Assembly (NCBI GenBank): GCA_002436415.1
Contig: DJMA01000032.1
Location: 1-45,887 of the forward strand
Reading direction: 5' to 3'
DNA length: 45,887 nucleotides
Origin: Bdellovibrionaceae bacterium UBA6502
GTDB taxonomy: Bacteria; Bdellovibrionota; Bdellovibrionia; Bdellovibrionales; UBA840
Shown here: piece after piece, positions 1 through 8,472 of the stretch
How the letters are laid out: each line of letters opens with the position of its first letter
Position numbering within the stretch: position 1 is the stretch's first letter
Program-made: the position numbers and the translations under genes
Notes under the pieces: model-generated
What the model was told of the DNA's origin: nothing
What the model saw: the letters and a program-made list of their open reading frames with translations, nothing else
Databases searched by the model: none

Positions 1-231
1 TTTACACTTTTTTGAGAAAGGGACTTTTCAGCGTATAGATTTTAGACAACAGCAGAAGCTTTACAGAAGCAATACTAAATAGCAATTGGCATTCGGGCAC
101 TAGCTGGAGTTGTGTCATATTCAATGGGCATACAATTAAAGGAATAACTAGAAAGGTTCTTAGCCGTCCAAGCTTTTGCTTTCCTTACTTGTTGTTCAAA
201 CCTCTAACCCACGTTTCATTAGGAGAAGACA

Positions 232-2670
232 ATGAAATTAACTCCAGCTTTATGCTTAATTTTAAGCTTAGCCGTCGGTAGTGTTGGCGTAGACTCCGCC
301 TTTGCTGCGAAAAAGAAGAGTTCCAAAAAGACCCAGCAAAAAAAGCCCAATAAAAAACCTAAAACTTACGTCCAACCGAAAACCAACAATAACACTCGCC
401 AGCAAACAAATAATTGGGGATCGGGGAAAGGCTGGAATGCACAAGATAATGATAGAAAAAAGAGAGAGCGTGAACAGAAAGAGAGAGAAAGAAAAAGGGA
501 AAGAGAAAAAGCCGAACAAGCTGCTAAGTTGAGAGAACAAGAAAGAGCAAGGCAAAAACGTAATCAAGAACGAGCTAGGCAACAAACAAAAGTTGAACCT
601 AAAAAGCAACAAGTTCCTGTGACTCAAAAACCATCTGTAAATCCTAGAGACAACAAAGGAAAACAAACAGGAAAAAACAATCAAACACAAACAAATAATT
701 CGTGGGGAAGCCAAGGCACAACAAGGCATGATCGTAGCCAAAAAGGCTGGAACCAGAAAGAAAAGACGAATGGTCTTTTTCAAAGAACCCAGGCGACGCA
801 ACATGCTGCCGCTGAACGTAAAAAACAGCTTAGCGAAAATCCTTATAAAATGAAAGAAGAAGCCATTCCAGCGAATGCTACTGCTAACTACCGTAGAAAC
901 GCCGAAAAAAGAAACCAAGAAATTAGAGACGCTCGTAAAAAGTTTGATGCTAATCGTAAAGGCCAATTAATGGCAAAACACGGTGATAAATTAAAAAGCA
1001 GAAAAAAAGCCCCTGATGGAAAGACGACTGTAAATTATTATAGCCGTAACACCATCTATAGACCGTCAACTAGAGGTTATTCTTACTATTCATATGATGG
1101 ATATGACGCCTTACCTTATAGCCCAACTTATGGATTATATTACTCCCGTTATGGACACTACAACCCTGGTTACCAGTTTAATATGAGTCAGCGTGCTGGA
1201 TATGCTTATCTGTTAATTAACTCTTACGGGATTGATGCTATTCAAAAAGTCATGATGATTTTAGCCTCTAGCGGTTTAACTAAGCAAAGTTTTATGGAAA
1301 ACCAAGCAATGGACCCTAGTTTTGTGGACCAAGTGGTTGATTCACACTTTATTTCTAGAAATACTTTCTTTAGTGTTTTAGACCGCTACCAAGAATATCC
1401 TGATAGCTCTAGAGGTCTTAATAGAAATGATTTCTTCAGAGTTCCTTCACAGCAAACAGTGAGTGCTGCACAATTCCCTCACGAAAAATACCAATGGAAA
1501 CTATGGAAAGGTGGAATCTGCAAAATTAATTATGGCGGATTTTTATTTGTCGATAGTTATAGTTCATACAATCCAAAACTAGTTTATGTTTCTACCTCCG
1601 CCTTCTCAATGCCTAGTTTTGGTTATCCTGAGTGCCCAACTGGTACAGAGATCAGCTCTTATAGCGTGAACCAGTTGTATGACTACTCACGAATGTATAA
1701 CACTAACATGAGACAAAGCGTTGCTCAATCAAACGAACAATACACAGAAGACATGGGTTACGATACAGAAGTTAATGTTCAAGATGGTGCCTTAAACATT
1801 TGTACTGGTTCTATGAGTGGGACTTATCAATATGTTTCAAGCTTGATTGCGGACTCAAATGATACTCTTGGAAACATGAATATGAGTACGGTGCAATCTG
1901 CAGGTTCCATTGAAAACCTGCAGCTTTTAACTCAAGGCGCTTGTAATCTAGCGATCGTTCAGAAAGATGCTTTGGAAGAATTTAACTCTACTGATCACGG
2001 CTACGAACTTGAAAAGACTAGCCCCATCTATAAAGAATACGCTCACTTGATTTGTAATTCAAAATCTCGAGTTTCAAAACTGAGAGACATAAACCAAAGA
2101 ACAAAGATTGCTATCGGCCCAGAAAATTCTGGTTCTGACTTAACTTTTAATAAGCTAAGAGAAATGCAAAGTGATCTAAAAATGGCGAATACCAAAAACA
2201 TGAGCTATGAAATAGCCATGAAAGCTTTGGTTGGTGATGATTCAGTTGAGGAGAAAGTAGACTGTGTGTTTACCGTTTCCAGCTTAGGTTCAGAATTAAC
2301 CTGGGAAATGAATCAAGTTTCGCAAGCTATGGGTCGTGAACAACTTAATTTCATCGAATTAAAAAGTGGTGAGTTTGACGACGCTGATGACGAGTATGAG
2401 TTCTTAACTGTAGACAATGGTGAATACCCATCAATCCACTTTGAAGACGATAAGCTAACTACTATAGCTGTTGACGCTTTGTTAGTTTATATAAATGATA
2501 AGTCCGTCGAAAACTCTCTTCCTGCTGTATCTAATTTGAGTGAGTCTAATCTTCGCTCAGAAATTGAAGATGCCGCTGAAACATTCCATGAAGATTTTGG
2601 TGTAAAACTAAGTATTGGAGCTGAAGGAGAATCTGGAGACAGTGAAAGTATGTTTGGAAGCTTCTTCTAA
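232..2670 (+). CDS. Exported protein: basic low-complexity N-terminus plus TAXI-type solute-binding domain
   Basis: An 812-residue protein with a likely Sec signal peptide ending near ...DSAFA (about residue 25). Residues about 27-260 are very rich in Lys, Arg, Gln and Asn and probably disordered or coiled. Residues about 265-325 are rich in Tyr and Gly. A middle part is unassigned. From about residue 515 the sequence resembles the TAXI family of periplasmic binding proteins (NICTGSMSGTYQYVSSLIA, then a segment like AIGPENSGSDLTFNKLRE). TAXI proteins normally deliver substrate to TRAP transporters, but no TRAP membrane subunit lies nearby, so the domain may sense or bind rather than feed transport. 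The start is supported by AGGAG at 221-225, six bases before the ATG. It is convergent with rho. The domain call is moderate; the ligand and the role of the basic half are unknown. Confidence 0.6.
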   Translation: MKLTPALCLILSLAVGSVGVDSAFAAKKKSSKKTQQKKPNKKPKTYVQPKTNNNTRQQTNNWGSGKGWNAQDNDRKKREREQKERERKREREKAEQAAKLREQERARQKRNQERARQQTKVEPKKQQVPVTQKPSVNPRDNKGKQTGKNNQTQTNNSWGSQGTTRHDRSQKGWNQKEKTNGLFQRTQATQHAAAERKKQLSENPYKMKEEAIPANATANYRRNAEKRNQEIRDARKKFDANRKGQLMAKHGDKLKSRKKAPDGKTTVNYYSRNTIYRPSTRGYSYYSYDGYDALPYSPTYGLYYSRYGHYNPGYQFNMSQRAGYAYLLINSYGIDAIQKVMMILASSGLTKQSFMENQAMDPSFVDQVVDSHFISRNTFFSVLDRYQEYPDSSRGLNRNDFFRVPSQQTVSAAQFPHEKYQWKLWKGGICKINYGGFLFVDSYSSYNPKLVYVSTSAFSMPSFGYPECPTGTEISSYSVNQLYDYSRMYNTNMRQSVAQSNEQYTEDMGYDTEVNVQDGALNICTGSMSGTYQYVSSLIADSNDTLGNMNMSTVQSAGSIENLQLLTQGACNLAIVQKDALEEFNSTDHGYELEKTSPIYKEYAHLICNSKSRVSKLRDINQRTKIAIGPENSGSDLTFNKLREMQSDLKMANTKNMSYEIAMKALVGDDSVEEKVDCVFTVSSLGSELTWEMNQVSQAMGREQLNFIELKSGEFDDADDEYEFLTVDNGEYPSIHFEDDKLTTIAVDALLVYINDKSVENSLPAVSNLSESNLRSEIEDAAETFHEDFGVKLSIGAEGESGDSESMFGSFF

Positions 2671-2690
2671 GCAGTATTCAACCTAAAAAC

Positions 2691-2722
2691 AAAAAGGTCG
2701 ACTCATTGGTCGACCTTTTTTT
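2691..2722. terminator. Bidirectional intrinsic terminator
   Basis: A perfect 11-bp stem (2691-2701 with 2710-2720) has an 8-base loop and a run of A on one side and T on the other. It can therefore end transcription of the upstream plus-strand gene and of rho from the other strand. Confidence 0.85.
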
Positions 2723-2744
2723 ATTCTGTAATTTAAATTTATAA

Positions 2745-4442
2745 TTAGCCACCGGCCATAGAGTCGATGAATTCTTTGTTAGACTTAGTTTTATCGACTT
2801 TATCTAACAAGAACTCCATGGAATCTACCACATTCATTGGCGCTAACACTTTTCTTAAAACCCACAAGCGACTTAGATCTTTTTGGTCGATCAGTAAATC
2901 TTCTTTACGAGTTCCAGATTTGTTAATGTCCATACAAGGGAAAATACGTTTTTCCATAAGCTTTCTATCTAAGTGAATCTCAGAGTTACCCGTTCCTTTA
3001 AACTCCTCAAAAATCACTTCATCCATTCTTGAACCTGTATCCACAAGAGCTGTAGCGATAATCGTCAAGCTACCACCTTCTTCAATGTTACGAGCGGCTC
3101 CAAAGAAACGCTTCGGTCTGTGAAGTGCATTGGAATCCACACCACCAGATAAGATTTTTCCTGATGGCGGAACCACTGTATTGTAGGCACGTGCCAAACG
3201 AGTGATAGAATCAAGAAGGATTACAACATCATGTTTGTGCTCAACCAATCGCTTAGCCTTTTCAATTACCATCTCTGCAACTTGTACGTGGCGAGTTGGT
3301 GGCTCATCAAAAGTAGAACTAACCACTTCTCCTTTAACAGAACGAGCCATATCCGTTACTTCCTCAGGACGCTCATCAATAAGAAGAACGATCAAATAAA
3401 CCTCTGGATGGCTTGTAGTAATTGCGTTTGCAATTTGTTGCATTAAAACGGTTTTACCAGTTCTAGGCGGTGCAACAATCAAAGCACGTTGCCCTTTACC
3501 AATTGGAGTTAGCATATCAATGATACGAGTCGTGTGCTCTGTTGGGCTATGCTCCAAGTTTAAACGCTTCTGCGGATAAAGTGGCGTAAGGTTATCAAAT
3601 AAGATTTTTTCTTTAGCAAGTGCTGGGTCAGCAAAGTTTAATTGCTCGATCTTCAACAAAGCAAAGTATCTCTCGCCTTCTTTTGGAGGACGAATAGTTC
3701 CACTGATAGTATCCCCTGTTCTCAAACCCATTTTACGAATTTGCGAAGGACTTACATAAATATCATCGGGACCTGGAAGGTAGTTATAATCTGGAGATCT
3801 TAAAAATCCGTATCCATCAGGAAGAATCTCTAAACAACCATCTCCGTAAATATCAGAAAAACGAGCTGCACGTCTTAGAATTTCAAACACCAAATCCTGA
3901 CGTCTCATACCAGAAGCGTTTTCTACTTTAAATTTCATTGCCAAGTTAACTAGGTCAGCAATTTGCTTGGACTTAAGGTTTTTAGAGCTTAAATCCTTTT
4001 TTTCTTCTTCAGTAAGGTCTACTTTGAAATCCTCACCAAGCTCCTCAAAACCATCAGCTGGAACATAACTTTCGTGCTTCTGGTGATTTACATTACCGCG
4101 GTTGTTGTTGTTTCCACGATTGTTGTTTCGATTGTTTCCACGATTATTGTTGTTACGGCGATTGTTATTGTTGTTGTTATTTCTAGCGTGACGCCTTTGA
4201 GGACGATCAGAACTTTGGGAAGAATCTTCTTCTTTGGCTTCTTTCGCATCGCCAGAGTCCGACGATTCAGGAGCATCTTTCTTCGCAGCTCTCGGAGCCT
4301 TCTTTTCAGCTTTCGCTTCAGGGGCAGCTGCTTCCTGTTGAGTTTCTTCAGCAGCACCTTCATCTGCAACTTTGCGCTTACTTACTTTTTTTCTGCCAAC
4401 AGTTTTTTTCTTTGCAACTTTTTCTTCTGTGGTTTCTGACAC
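2745..4442 (-). CDS. rho: Transcription termination factor Rho with Asn/Arg-rich N-terminal extension
   Basis: Hexameric RNA helicase that ends transcription at Rho-dependent sites. Residues about 155-190 form the Rho N-terminal helical domain. Residues about 195-265 form the cold-shock-like RNA-binding domain with RNP motif GYGFLR. The RecA-like ATPase has Walker A APPRTGKT at 324-331 and Walker B ending at Asp411 (VVILLDSITR). The Q-loop LSGGVD follows. At 565 residues it is about 145 longer than E. coli Rho. The excess is an N-terminal Lys/Ala/Glu-rich stretch followed by an Asn/Arg/Gly tract at about 84-119. The start is GTG at 4442 with AGGAG at 4449-4453 (six-base spacing); no ATG fits as well. 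It is divergent from the PilZ gene. The identity is secure; the role of the tail is not known. Confidence 0.97.
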   Translation of the reverse strand: MSETTEEKVAKKKTVGRKKVSKRKVADEGAAEETQQEAAAPEAKAEKKAPRAAKKDAPESSDSGDAKEAKEEDSSQSSDRPQRRHARNNNNNNNRRNNNNRGNNRNNNRGNNNNRGNVNHQKHESYVPADGFEELGEDFKVDLTEEEKKDLSSKNLKSKQIADLVNLAMKFKVENASGMRRQDLVFEILRRAARFSDIYGDGCLEILPDGYGFLRSPDYNYLPGPDDIYVSPSQIRKMGLRTGDTISGTIRPPKEGERYFALLKIEQLNFADPALAKEKILFDNLTPLYPQKRLNLEHSPTEHTTRIIDMLTPIGKGQRALIVAPPRTGKTVLMQQIANAITTSHPEVYLIVLLIDERPEEVTDMARSVKGEVVSSTFDEPPTRHVQVAEMVIEKAKRLVEHKHDVVILLDSITRLARAYNTVVPPSGKILSGGVDSNALHRPKRFFGAARNIEEGGSLTIIATALVDTGSRMDEVIFEEFKGTGNSEIHLDRKLMEKRIFPCMDINKSGTRKEDLLIDQKDLSRLWVLRKVLAPMNVVDSMEFLLDKVDKTKSNKEFIDSMAGG

Positions 4443-4659
4443 AAATGTCTCCTGTTTTAATTTTATATGAGATTTTTTTGATTTTTAGATGTATCTGTTT
4501 GATTGGTTAAACTTTACGAACCCTTTTTTAGCCTGTGAAAGTTTGATGAGTTTTTGGGATCTTTTGTAGGTGTGCATAGAGAATGTCGGTTTTTGACTGC
4601 TTTGTCAACTGAGAGCCATGTTTTTCTTACAAAAAAATAAAACTTACACTTCCTCCTGA

Positions 4660-4685
4660 GCGTCTTAACAAAGCGTCTACAAAGT
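4660..4685. repeat. Two-copy 13-bp direct repeat
   Basis: GCGTCTTAACAAA at 4660-4672 is followed at once by GCGTCTACAAAG from 4673, the same unit less one T. It lies in the rho/PilZ divergent region and could be a tandem protein-binding site or a chance duplication. Confidence 0.4.
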
Positions 4686-4810
4686 ATCTCTTTTCCTTCT
4701 AACTACTTGATAAAACGATGCTTTCTAGCCAATGACCTAGTGTGAAACTATTGGTCAACTTCCAAATGCATTCTGTTGATTAGTTCGACAATTTATCTAA
4801 AATTTCGTTT

Positions 4811-4857
4811 CATATTGAGAAGTTCTATAAAAGAAGTTTTTTTGTTTTCTCAATATG
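4811..4857 (+). promoter_or_regulatory. Perfect 11-bp inverted repeat upstream of the PilZ gene
   Basis: CATATTGAGAA at 4811-4821 is the exact reverse complement of TTCTCAATATG at 4847-4857, with a 25-base AT-rich spacer. It ends 89 bases before the PilZ start. It could be a leader RNA hairpin or a pair of facing operator half-sites. There is no T-run after it, so it is not an intrinsic terminator. Confidence 0.45.
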
Positions 4858-4945
4858 GATCGCTCTAAAGAAAAATATCCCCTAATTGCTCGAAAAGTTT
4901 AAGGAATCATCAAACTTCTCCGATACCACACTAGGGGGAAAACAT

Positions 4946-5314
4946 ATGGGTGACCAAGTTTTAGAACCAAGAAGAAGAATTCCACTAAGTTTTGACGTAA
5001 CTTATCGCAAAAGTTATTCACGCCGTTTTGATAAAGGCTGCCTAAGAAACATCAGTTTAACCGGTGCATTTATTGAAGATCCCGAAGCGGAGCTGAAACA
5101 AGATGATAAGATCAATCTAAGCTTCGAGCTTGCTGGAAGAAAAAGAAAAATCGCCGCCAAAATTGTTTGGGTTGGTGATGAAGGCGCTGGAGTAAATTTT
5201 ATTCACTCTAATAACCAAGACGAGCAACTTATTGATGATTTAATGTTTTATGTTGAAGAATCAAAAGATGAAAAGCGCGGAATCTTAAATTTAATATTTG
5301 ATAAAATCGCTTAA
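4946..5314 (+). CDS. PilZ-domain protein (probable c-di-GMP effector)
   Basis: A 122-residue single-domain protein. The N-terminal RRRIPLSF region and the downstream NISLTGAFIE segment match the two halves of the PilZ signature (Arg-rich loop, then D/NxSxxG). PilZ domains usually bind cyclic di-GMP and pass the signal to motility, secretion or polysaccharide machinery. Here the usual Asp of the second motif is Asn and the spacing of the Arg residues is not the textbook RxxxR, so binding should be tested. The ATG at 4946 is chosen over an upstream TTG at 4886 because AGGGGG at 4933-4938 sits seven bases before it. It is monocistronic, with a strong terminator downstream. No partner gene is apparent nearby. 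Confidence 0.8.
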   Translation: MGDQVLEPRRRIPLSFDVTYRKSYSRRFDKGCLRNISLTGAFIEDPEAELKQDDKINLSFELAGRKRKIAAKIVWVGDEGAGVNFIHSNNQDEQLIDDLMFYVEESKDEKRGILNLIFDKIA

Positions 5315-5340
5315 AGATTTTTTAAAAACATAGATGCTTT

Positions 5341-5376
5341 GCGAGTTACTATTTGGTAACTCGCATTTTTTATTTT
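5341..5376 (+). terminator. Intrinsic terminator of the PilZ gene
   Basis: A perfect 9-bp stem (5341-5349 with 5356-5364) has a six-base loop and is followed by a T-rich tract. Confidence 0.85.
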
Positions 5377-5778
5377 AAGCCTTAGTTCAGTCACCAGTTT
5401 TAAAACAGCACTTCAAAACTTTTCCCCATGCTTCCCAGCTCATTGCAATGAAGAGGGTAATAATCAATATCACACTCATACTTAAAAGCTTGCTAACGTG
5501 TTAGTGAACTAAGCCAAACTGTCTTTGTCTCCTTGATAAGACTATGCTTTGTATTAAGCAAGCTTTTCCAAAGACAGTAACTTCCGTTGAGAATATAAGC
5601 TGTCAAAAAGTTTAACACCGGCTACTTAAGAGTTTAAAAAAGTTAAAAACGAAAGCTCCGTGATTTCGGACACTTATATGTGTTTGTGTAAAACTTTTGA
5701 TTCTTTCTAAACCCTCTAGACTAAAGTTCCGAAAACTTAAGTATAGAAGCTAACAAACACTTGCAACATCAGGGCTTT
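5377..5778. other. Gene-free region holding crossing inverted repeats
   Basis: About 400 bp lies between the PilZ terminator and the next exported protein, with no credible reading frame. The middle holds the crossing inverted repeats at 5484-5578, described separately. The last 180 bp is AT-rich and should hold the promoter and leader of the downstream gene; no clear promoter pair was found. Confidence 0.6.
5484..5578. ncRNA. Candidate structured RNA: two perfect crossing inverted repeats (pseudoknot topology)
   Basis: Arm A, AAAAGCTTGCT at 5484-5494, pairs perfectly with 5557-5567. Arm B, ACTGTCTTTG at 5518-5527, pairs perfectly with 5569-5578. The order is A, B, A', B', so the stems cross, and A' and B' are separated by one base, which would allow stacking of the two helices. 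A third short hairpin (CTAAC/GTTAG, 5493-5504) sits between A and B. It lies about 200 bases before the start at 5779, so it could be a leader element or a separate small RNA. Transcription and strand are not shown by the sequence, and it matches no RNA family I recognise. Confidence 0.4.
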
Positions 5779-8469
5779 ATGAAAATTTGGGGATTAGTCT
5801 TTACATTCTTACTTTTTAACAGTGCTTTCGCTAAGCGAAACAAACTACCTGTTATTCATGGAAAAATACAATCACATGCTAACTGTATTCAATGCGGAGG
5901 ACGATTTTTATGTGGGCATACTGATGAAGTAACGACTCTTTCTTATAACCGTAAAAGCTTACGTCAAAGTATAAAAGCCCATTGCGCTCAAAAATCCAAT
6001 GATATATCTGAGGCCCTTCGTGTTAAAGGTTCTGCAACCTCTGAAGAAGAACTTCGTTACCAAAAGTATCACGAAGACGTTTTACTTAGCATCGACGCTA
6101 ACAAGGGCGGGAGGCTTCGCTTTAAAGAAGAAAAAGGCTTCGCCTACTCTGATTTTTTTAAATACCTTCAGCCAACAAAAAACTTGAATGCCAGCGAAAA
6201 AAAGAAGGTCTATTCTCAGAATAAGCGACAAGTAAGTATACTTAAAAAAGATAACACCTTACTTCCAGTTCTTTCGATTCAAGATTTTAAAGACACTCGT
6301 GGAGAGCTACTACGGCCAGGACGCTTAGAGGCTGAGTACCAAAACTATGTTAAAGACTTAATGGTAGCTCACCCGTCTTATCTTTTTGAAGAGCCAAAAG
6401 ATTCTGGCTTGTTCATTAAAAGCCTGTCACAAAACGCTGCCCTCCAGGAGCGATTAGCAAAAAAATTCGACCTTGGAGGTCGTAATGTCGCAAGCTTAGG
6501 TGGCGGATCTGGTGGAGCCGCAAAGGCTGGAAAAACTGGCGCTCCCAGTGAAGCTGACTCATCCGAAGGAGTTTCTGCTTCAAGCCCAGAGGACGAAGTA
6601 ATTTACGACCAAAATGGTAAAAACATCACTGCAGAAGTTCGAGCTAAAAAACAGGCTTCTGAGAAAGCAAAGTTACAAAAAGAAACTGATGCCGCACGGG
6701 TTGAAAAAGAAAGAAATAAGGGTGGGTACCAGCAAAAGCAGCTAAGTATGTTTAAGTCTGGAGACTCCTCCAAAACCTATTGGAACGACACTAGCTTTGG
6801 CGCCACAGCTAAAGCAATCATGGGTACTAATCCAAACACCGACATTTGTAATGGTAATAACACAGACCAAACCACAAAAAAAATTGGTCAGTATTCTAAT
6901 ACCATTACACAGGCAGGTGGAGCCTCCGACGGTTACACAAGCGATGCACAATACAATGATTTAACAGAAAGCCTTATACAAGCGACAAGACTTGGTAGTG
7001 CTGCCTGTCGTAAAAAAGTAGATACCGAAGTATTACGTGTCTTTGGCAGCAATGGCGATAAGAAAACCGCCATGCAACTAGTCGCAGAACTGGATAACAC
7101 ATCGGATGCCAAAAAGAATAGTGGCAGCGAATTTGTTGAGAGTCCAAATATTAGAATGATTGCCAGTAACACCACACCAACACCATCTAGTAATTTAAGT
7201 GTTGCTACAGAAAACCCTTTAGAAATAAACCTTGAAACACAGGTAACAGATGACAACCCTGATCGCGCAGCCAACGCAGCAATGTTGGTTGCCTTGTCTC
7301 AAGAGAAAGCCCAAAGAATCGTCGACCGAAAAGGCCGAGGAAAAATCGGAAGTGTGGATGTTCCTTCGAAAAGCAGCCAAGCTGGTGAAGCTTCTTCAGC
7401 TTTTGTAGGACGATCAAACAATATTAAAAAACCTAGGTTCAGCAATGAAGCAAAAGATTATTCAGCTAGCTTAAATAACATTGACTATCTAACTCCCGAT
7501 GAAAATTGCTTGGATTGGGATATTCAGGCAACAAAGGTTTCGGAAGGTTCTATTTCCTGCTCACCTGAGCTACGAACTAGTTGCAGTAAATCAATATTAA
7601 ACGCCTTTTACCAAAAGTGCCTAGAGGTTTTACCACCTGTGACGATGGATCTTAGTTCTCCTGACAAACTTCAAGGCTGTAAAAAGTTAATTTCTAAAGC
7701 AAGCATCGAAAAATATAATATAGATCCAAGTTACACAATTGGCTCCACAGCTGCATTGGATAAAAAACAAAAAGCCATTTACAAATTGGCGTCTGAAAAC
7801 CAGGCCATGTTTAATTATAAGTATAAACTTCGCGACAACAAATTTCACAAAGATTTCGTGATAAAAGGTCTTAAGAAAAATTTCGGATTTACTCCTTTTG
7901 ACAGTTATACTGCTAGGTCCAGCCTCCAAACCTCGCCTCCACAATCTTTTTGTTCGAAACTAGAACAAGCAAAAAAATTTGATGATAAAAACACTGGCTT
8001 CTCTACTGCTGAGGAAAAGCTACTTTCCTTCTTTTATTCCCACGACTCTGACCCTAAGGGAAGTAAAGCTTATATCTACCGCTTACTGTATGCTAATAGC
8101 AACAACCCAAATCAAAAAATCAATAAGGACAATGAGTGTAGACTCATTTACAATTCTTTTAGAGCAAAGGCGACGCTTGCCTTCGATGAACATCTTTCTG
8201 ATAAATATATTGATCAAACATCTCTTGCACTTGCTGAGGGCTTAAAAGCCTTTGCTAAAGATTTTGATATTAAAGAGAAAAAAATGAAAATTAAGAAGCC
8301 AATAATCGACGAAAAGGTGCCAGCCTTTGCAGAGTTAATCCGAATTGGTTCTTTTTTAAAGTTTTCTGAATTAGATAGTGAAGGTTCTTTGCTAAATGAC
8401 TTTGAGAGATTTTCTGAGAGATGTGACGAAGATCGTAGTCCCGCCTCCAATGCTGGTGCTGCTAAATAG
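5779..8469 (+). CDS. Large exported protein of unknown function
   Basis: An 896-residue protein with a clear signal peptide (MKIWGLVFTFLLFNSAFA then KRNK). Close to the mature N-terminus is a small cysteine cluster (CIQCGGRFLC, residues about 41-50). The centre, about residues 250-340, is low-complexity, rich in Gly, Ser, Lys and Glu. More cysteines are spread through the C-terminal half (for example near CLDWD, SCSPEL and SFCSKL), which suggests disulphides in the periplasm or outside the cell. I recognise no enzymatic motif. The ATG at 5779 is preferred over a TTG six codons earlier because the signal peptide begins there and CAGGG lies at 5770-5774. It ends three bases from the end of the convergent metzincin gene, with no terminator between. 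Confidence 0.75.
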   Translation: MKIWGLVFTFLLFNSAFAKRNKLPVIHGKIQSHANCIQCGGRFLCGHTDEVTTLSYNRKSLRQSIKAHCAQKSNDISEALRVKGSATSEEELRYQKYHEDVLLSIDANKGGRLRFKEEKGFAYSDFFKYLQPTKNLNASEKKKVYSQNKRQVSILKKDNTLLPVLSIQDFKDTRGELLRPGRLEAEYQNYVKDLMVAHPSYLFEEPKDSGLFIKSLSQNAALQERLAKKFDLGGRNVASLGGGSGGAAKAGKTGAPSEADSSEGVSASSPEDEVIYDQNGKNITAEVRAKKQASEKAKLQKETDAARVEKERNKGGYQQKQLSMFKSGDSSKTYWNDTSFGATAKAIMGTNPNTDICNGNNTDQTTKKIGQYSNTITQAGGASDGYTSDAQYNDLTESLIQATRLGSAACRKKVDTEVLRVFGSNGDKKTAMQLVAELDNTSDAKKNSGSEFVESPNIRMIASNTTPTPSSNLSVATENPLEINLETQVTDDNPDRAANAAMLVALSQEKAQRIVDRKGRGKIGSVDVPSKSSQAGEASSAFVGRSNNIKKPRFSNEAKDYSASLNNIDYLTPDENCLDWDIQATKVSEGSISCSPELRTSCSKSILNAFYQKCLEVLPPVTMDLSSPDKLQGCKKLISKASIEKYNIDPSYTIGSTAALDKKQKAIYKLASENQAMFNYKYKLRDNKFHKDFVIKGLKKNFGFTPFDSYTARSSLQTSPPQSFCSKLEQAKKFDDKNTGFSTAEEKLLSFFYSHDSDPKGSKAYIYRLLYANSNNPNQKINKDNECRLIYNSFRAKATLAFDEHLSDKYIDQTSLALAEGLKAFAKDFDIKEKKMKIKKPIIDEKVPAFAELIRIGSFLKFSELDSEGSLLNDFERFSERCDEDRSPASNAGAAK

Positions 8470-8472
8470 ATT

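Larger units (their letters stand above)
4443..4945. other. Gene-free divergent region between rho and the PilZ gene
   Basis: About 500 bp of AT-rich sequence carries the leaders and presumed promoters of both divergent genes. A reading frame from a TTG at 4886 joins the PilZ gene but has no ribosome binding site. Two structures stand out: a two-copy direct repeat at 4660-4685 and a long perfect inverted repeat at 4811-4857 (separate entries). I could not fix a convincing -35/-10 pair. Confidence 0.6.

Noticed and set aside
268..966. 232-codon minus-strand frame opposite the first gene
   Set aside because: It mirrors the Lys/Arg-rich region of the plus-strand protein, giving a false Phe/Ser/Leu-rich 'membrane' product; no ribosome binding site.
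4895..4930. Possible flagellar sigma-28 promoter before the PilZ gene (AAAAGTTT ... CCGATA)
   Set aside because: The spacing between the two elements is about 18 bases instead of the 11 expected.
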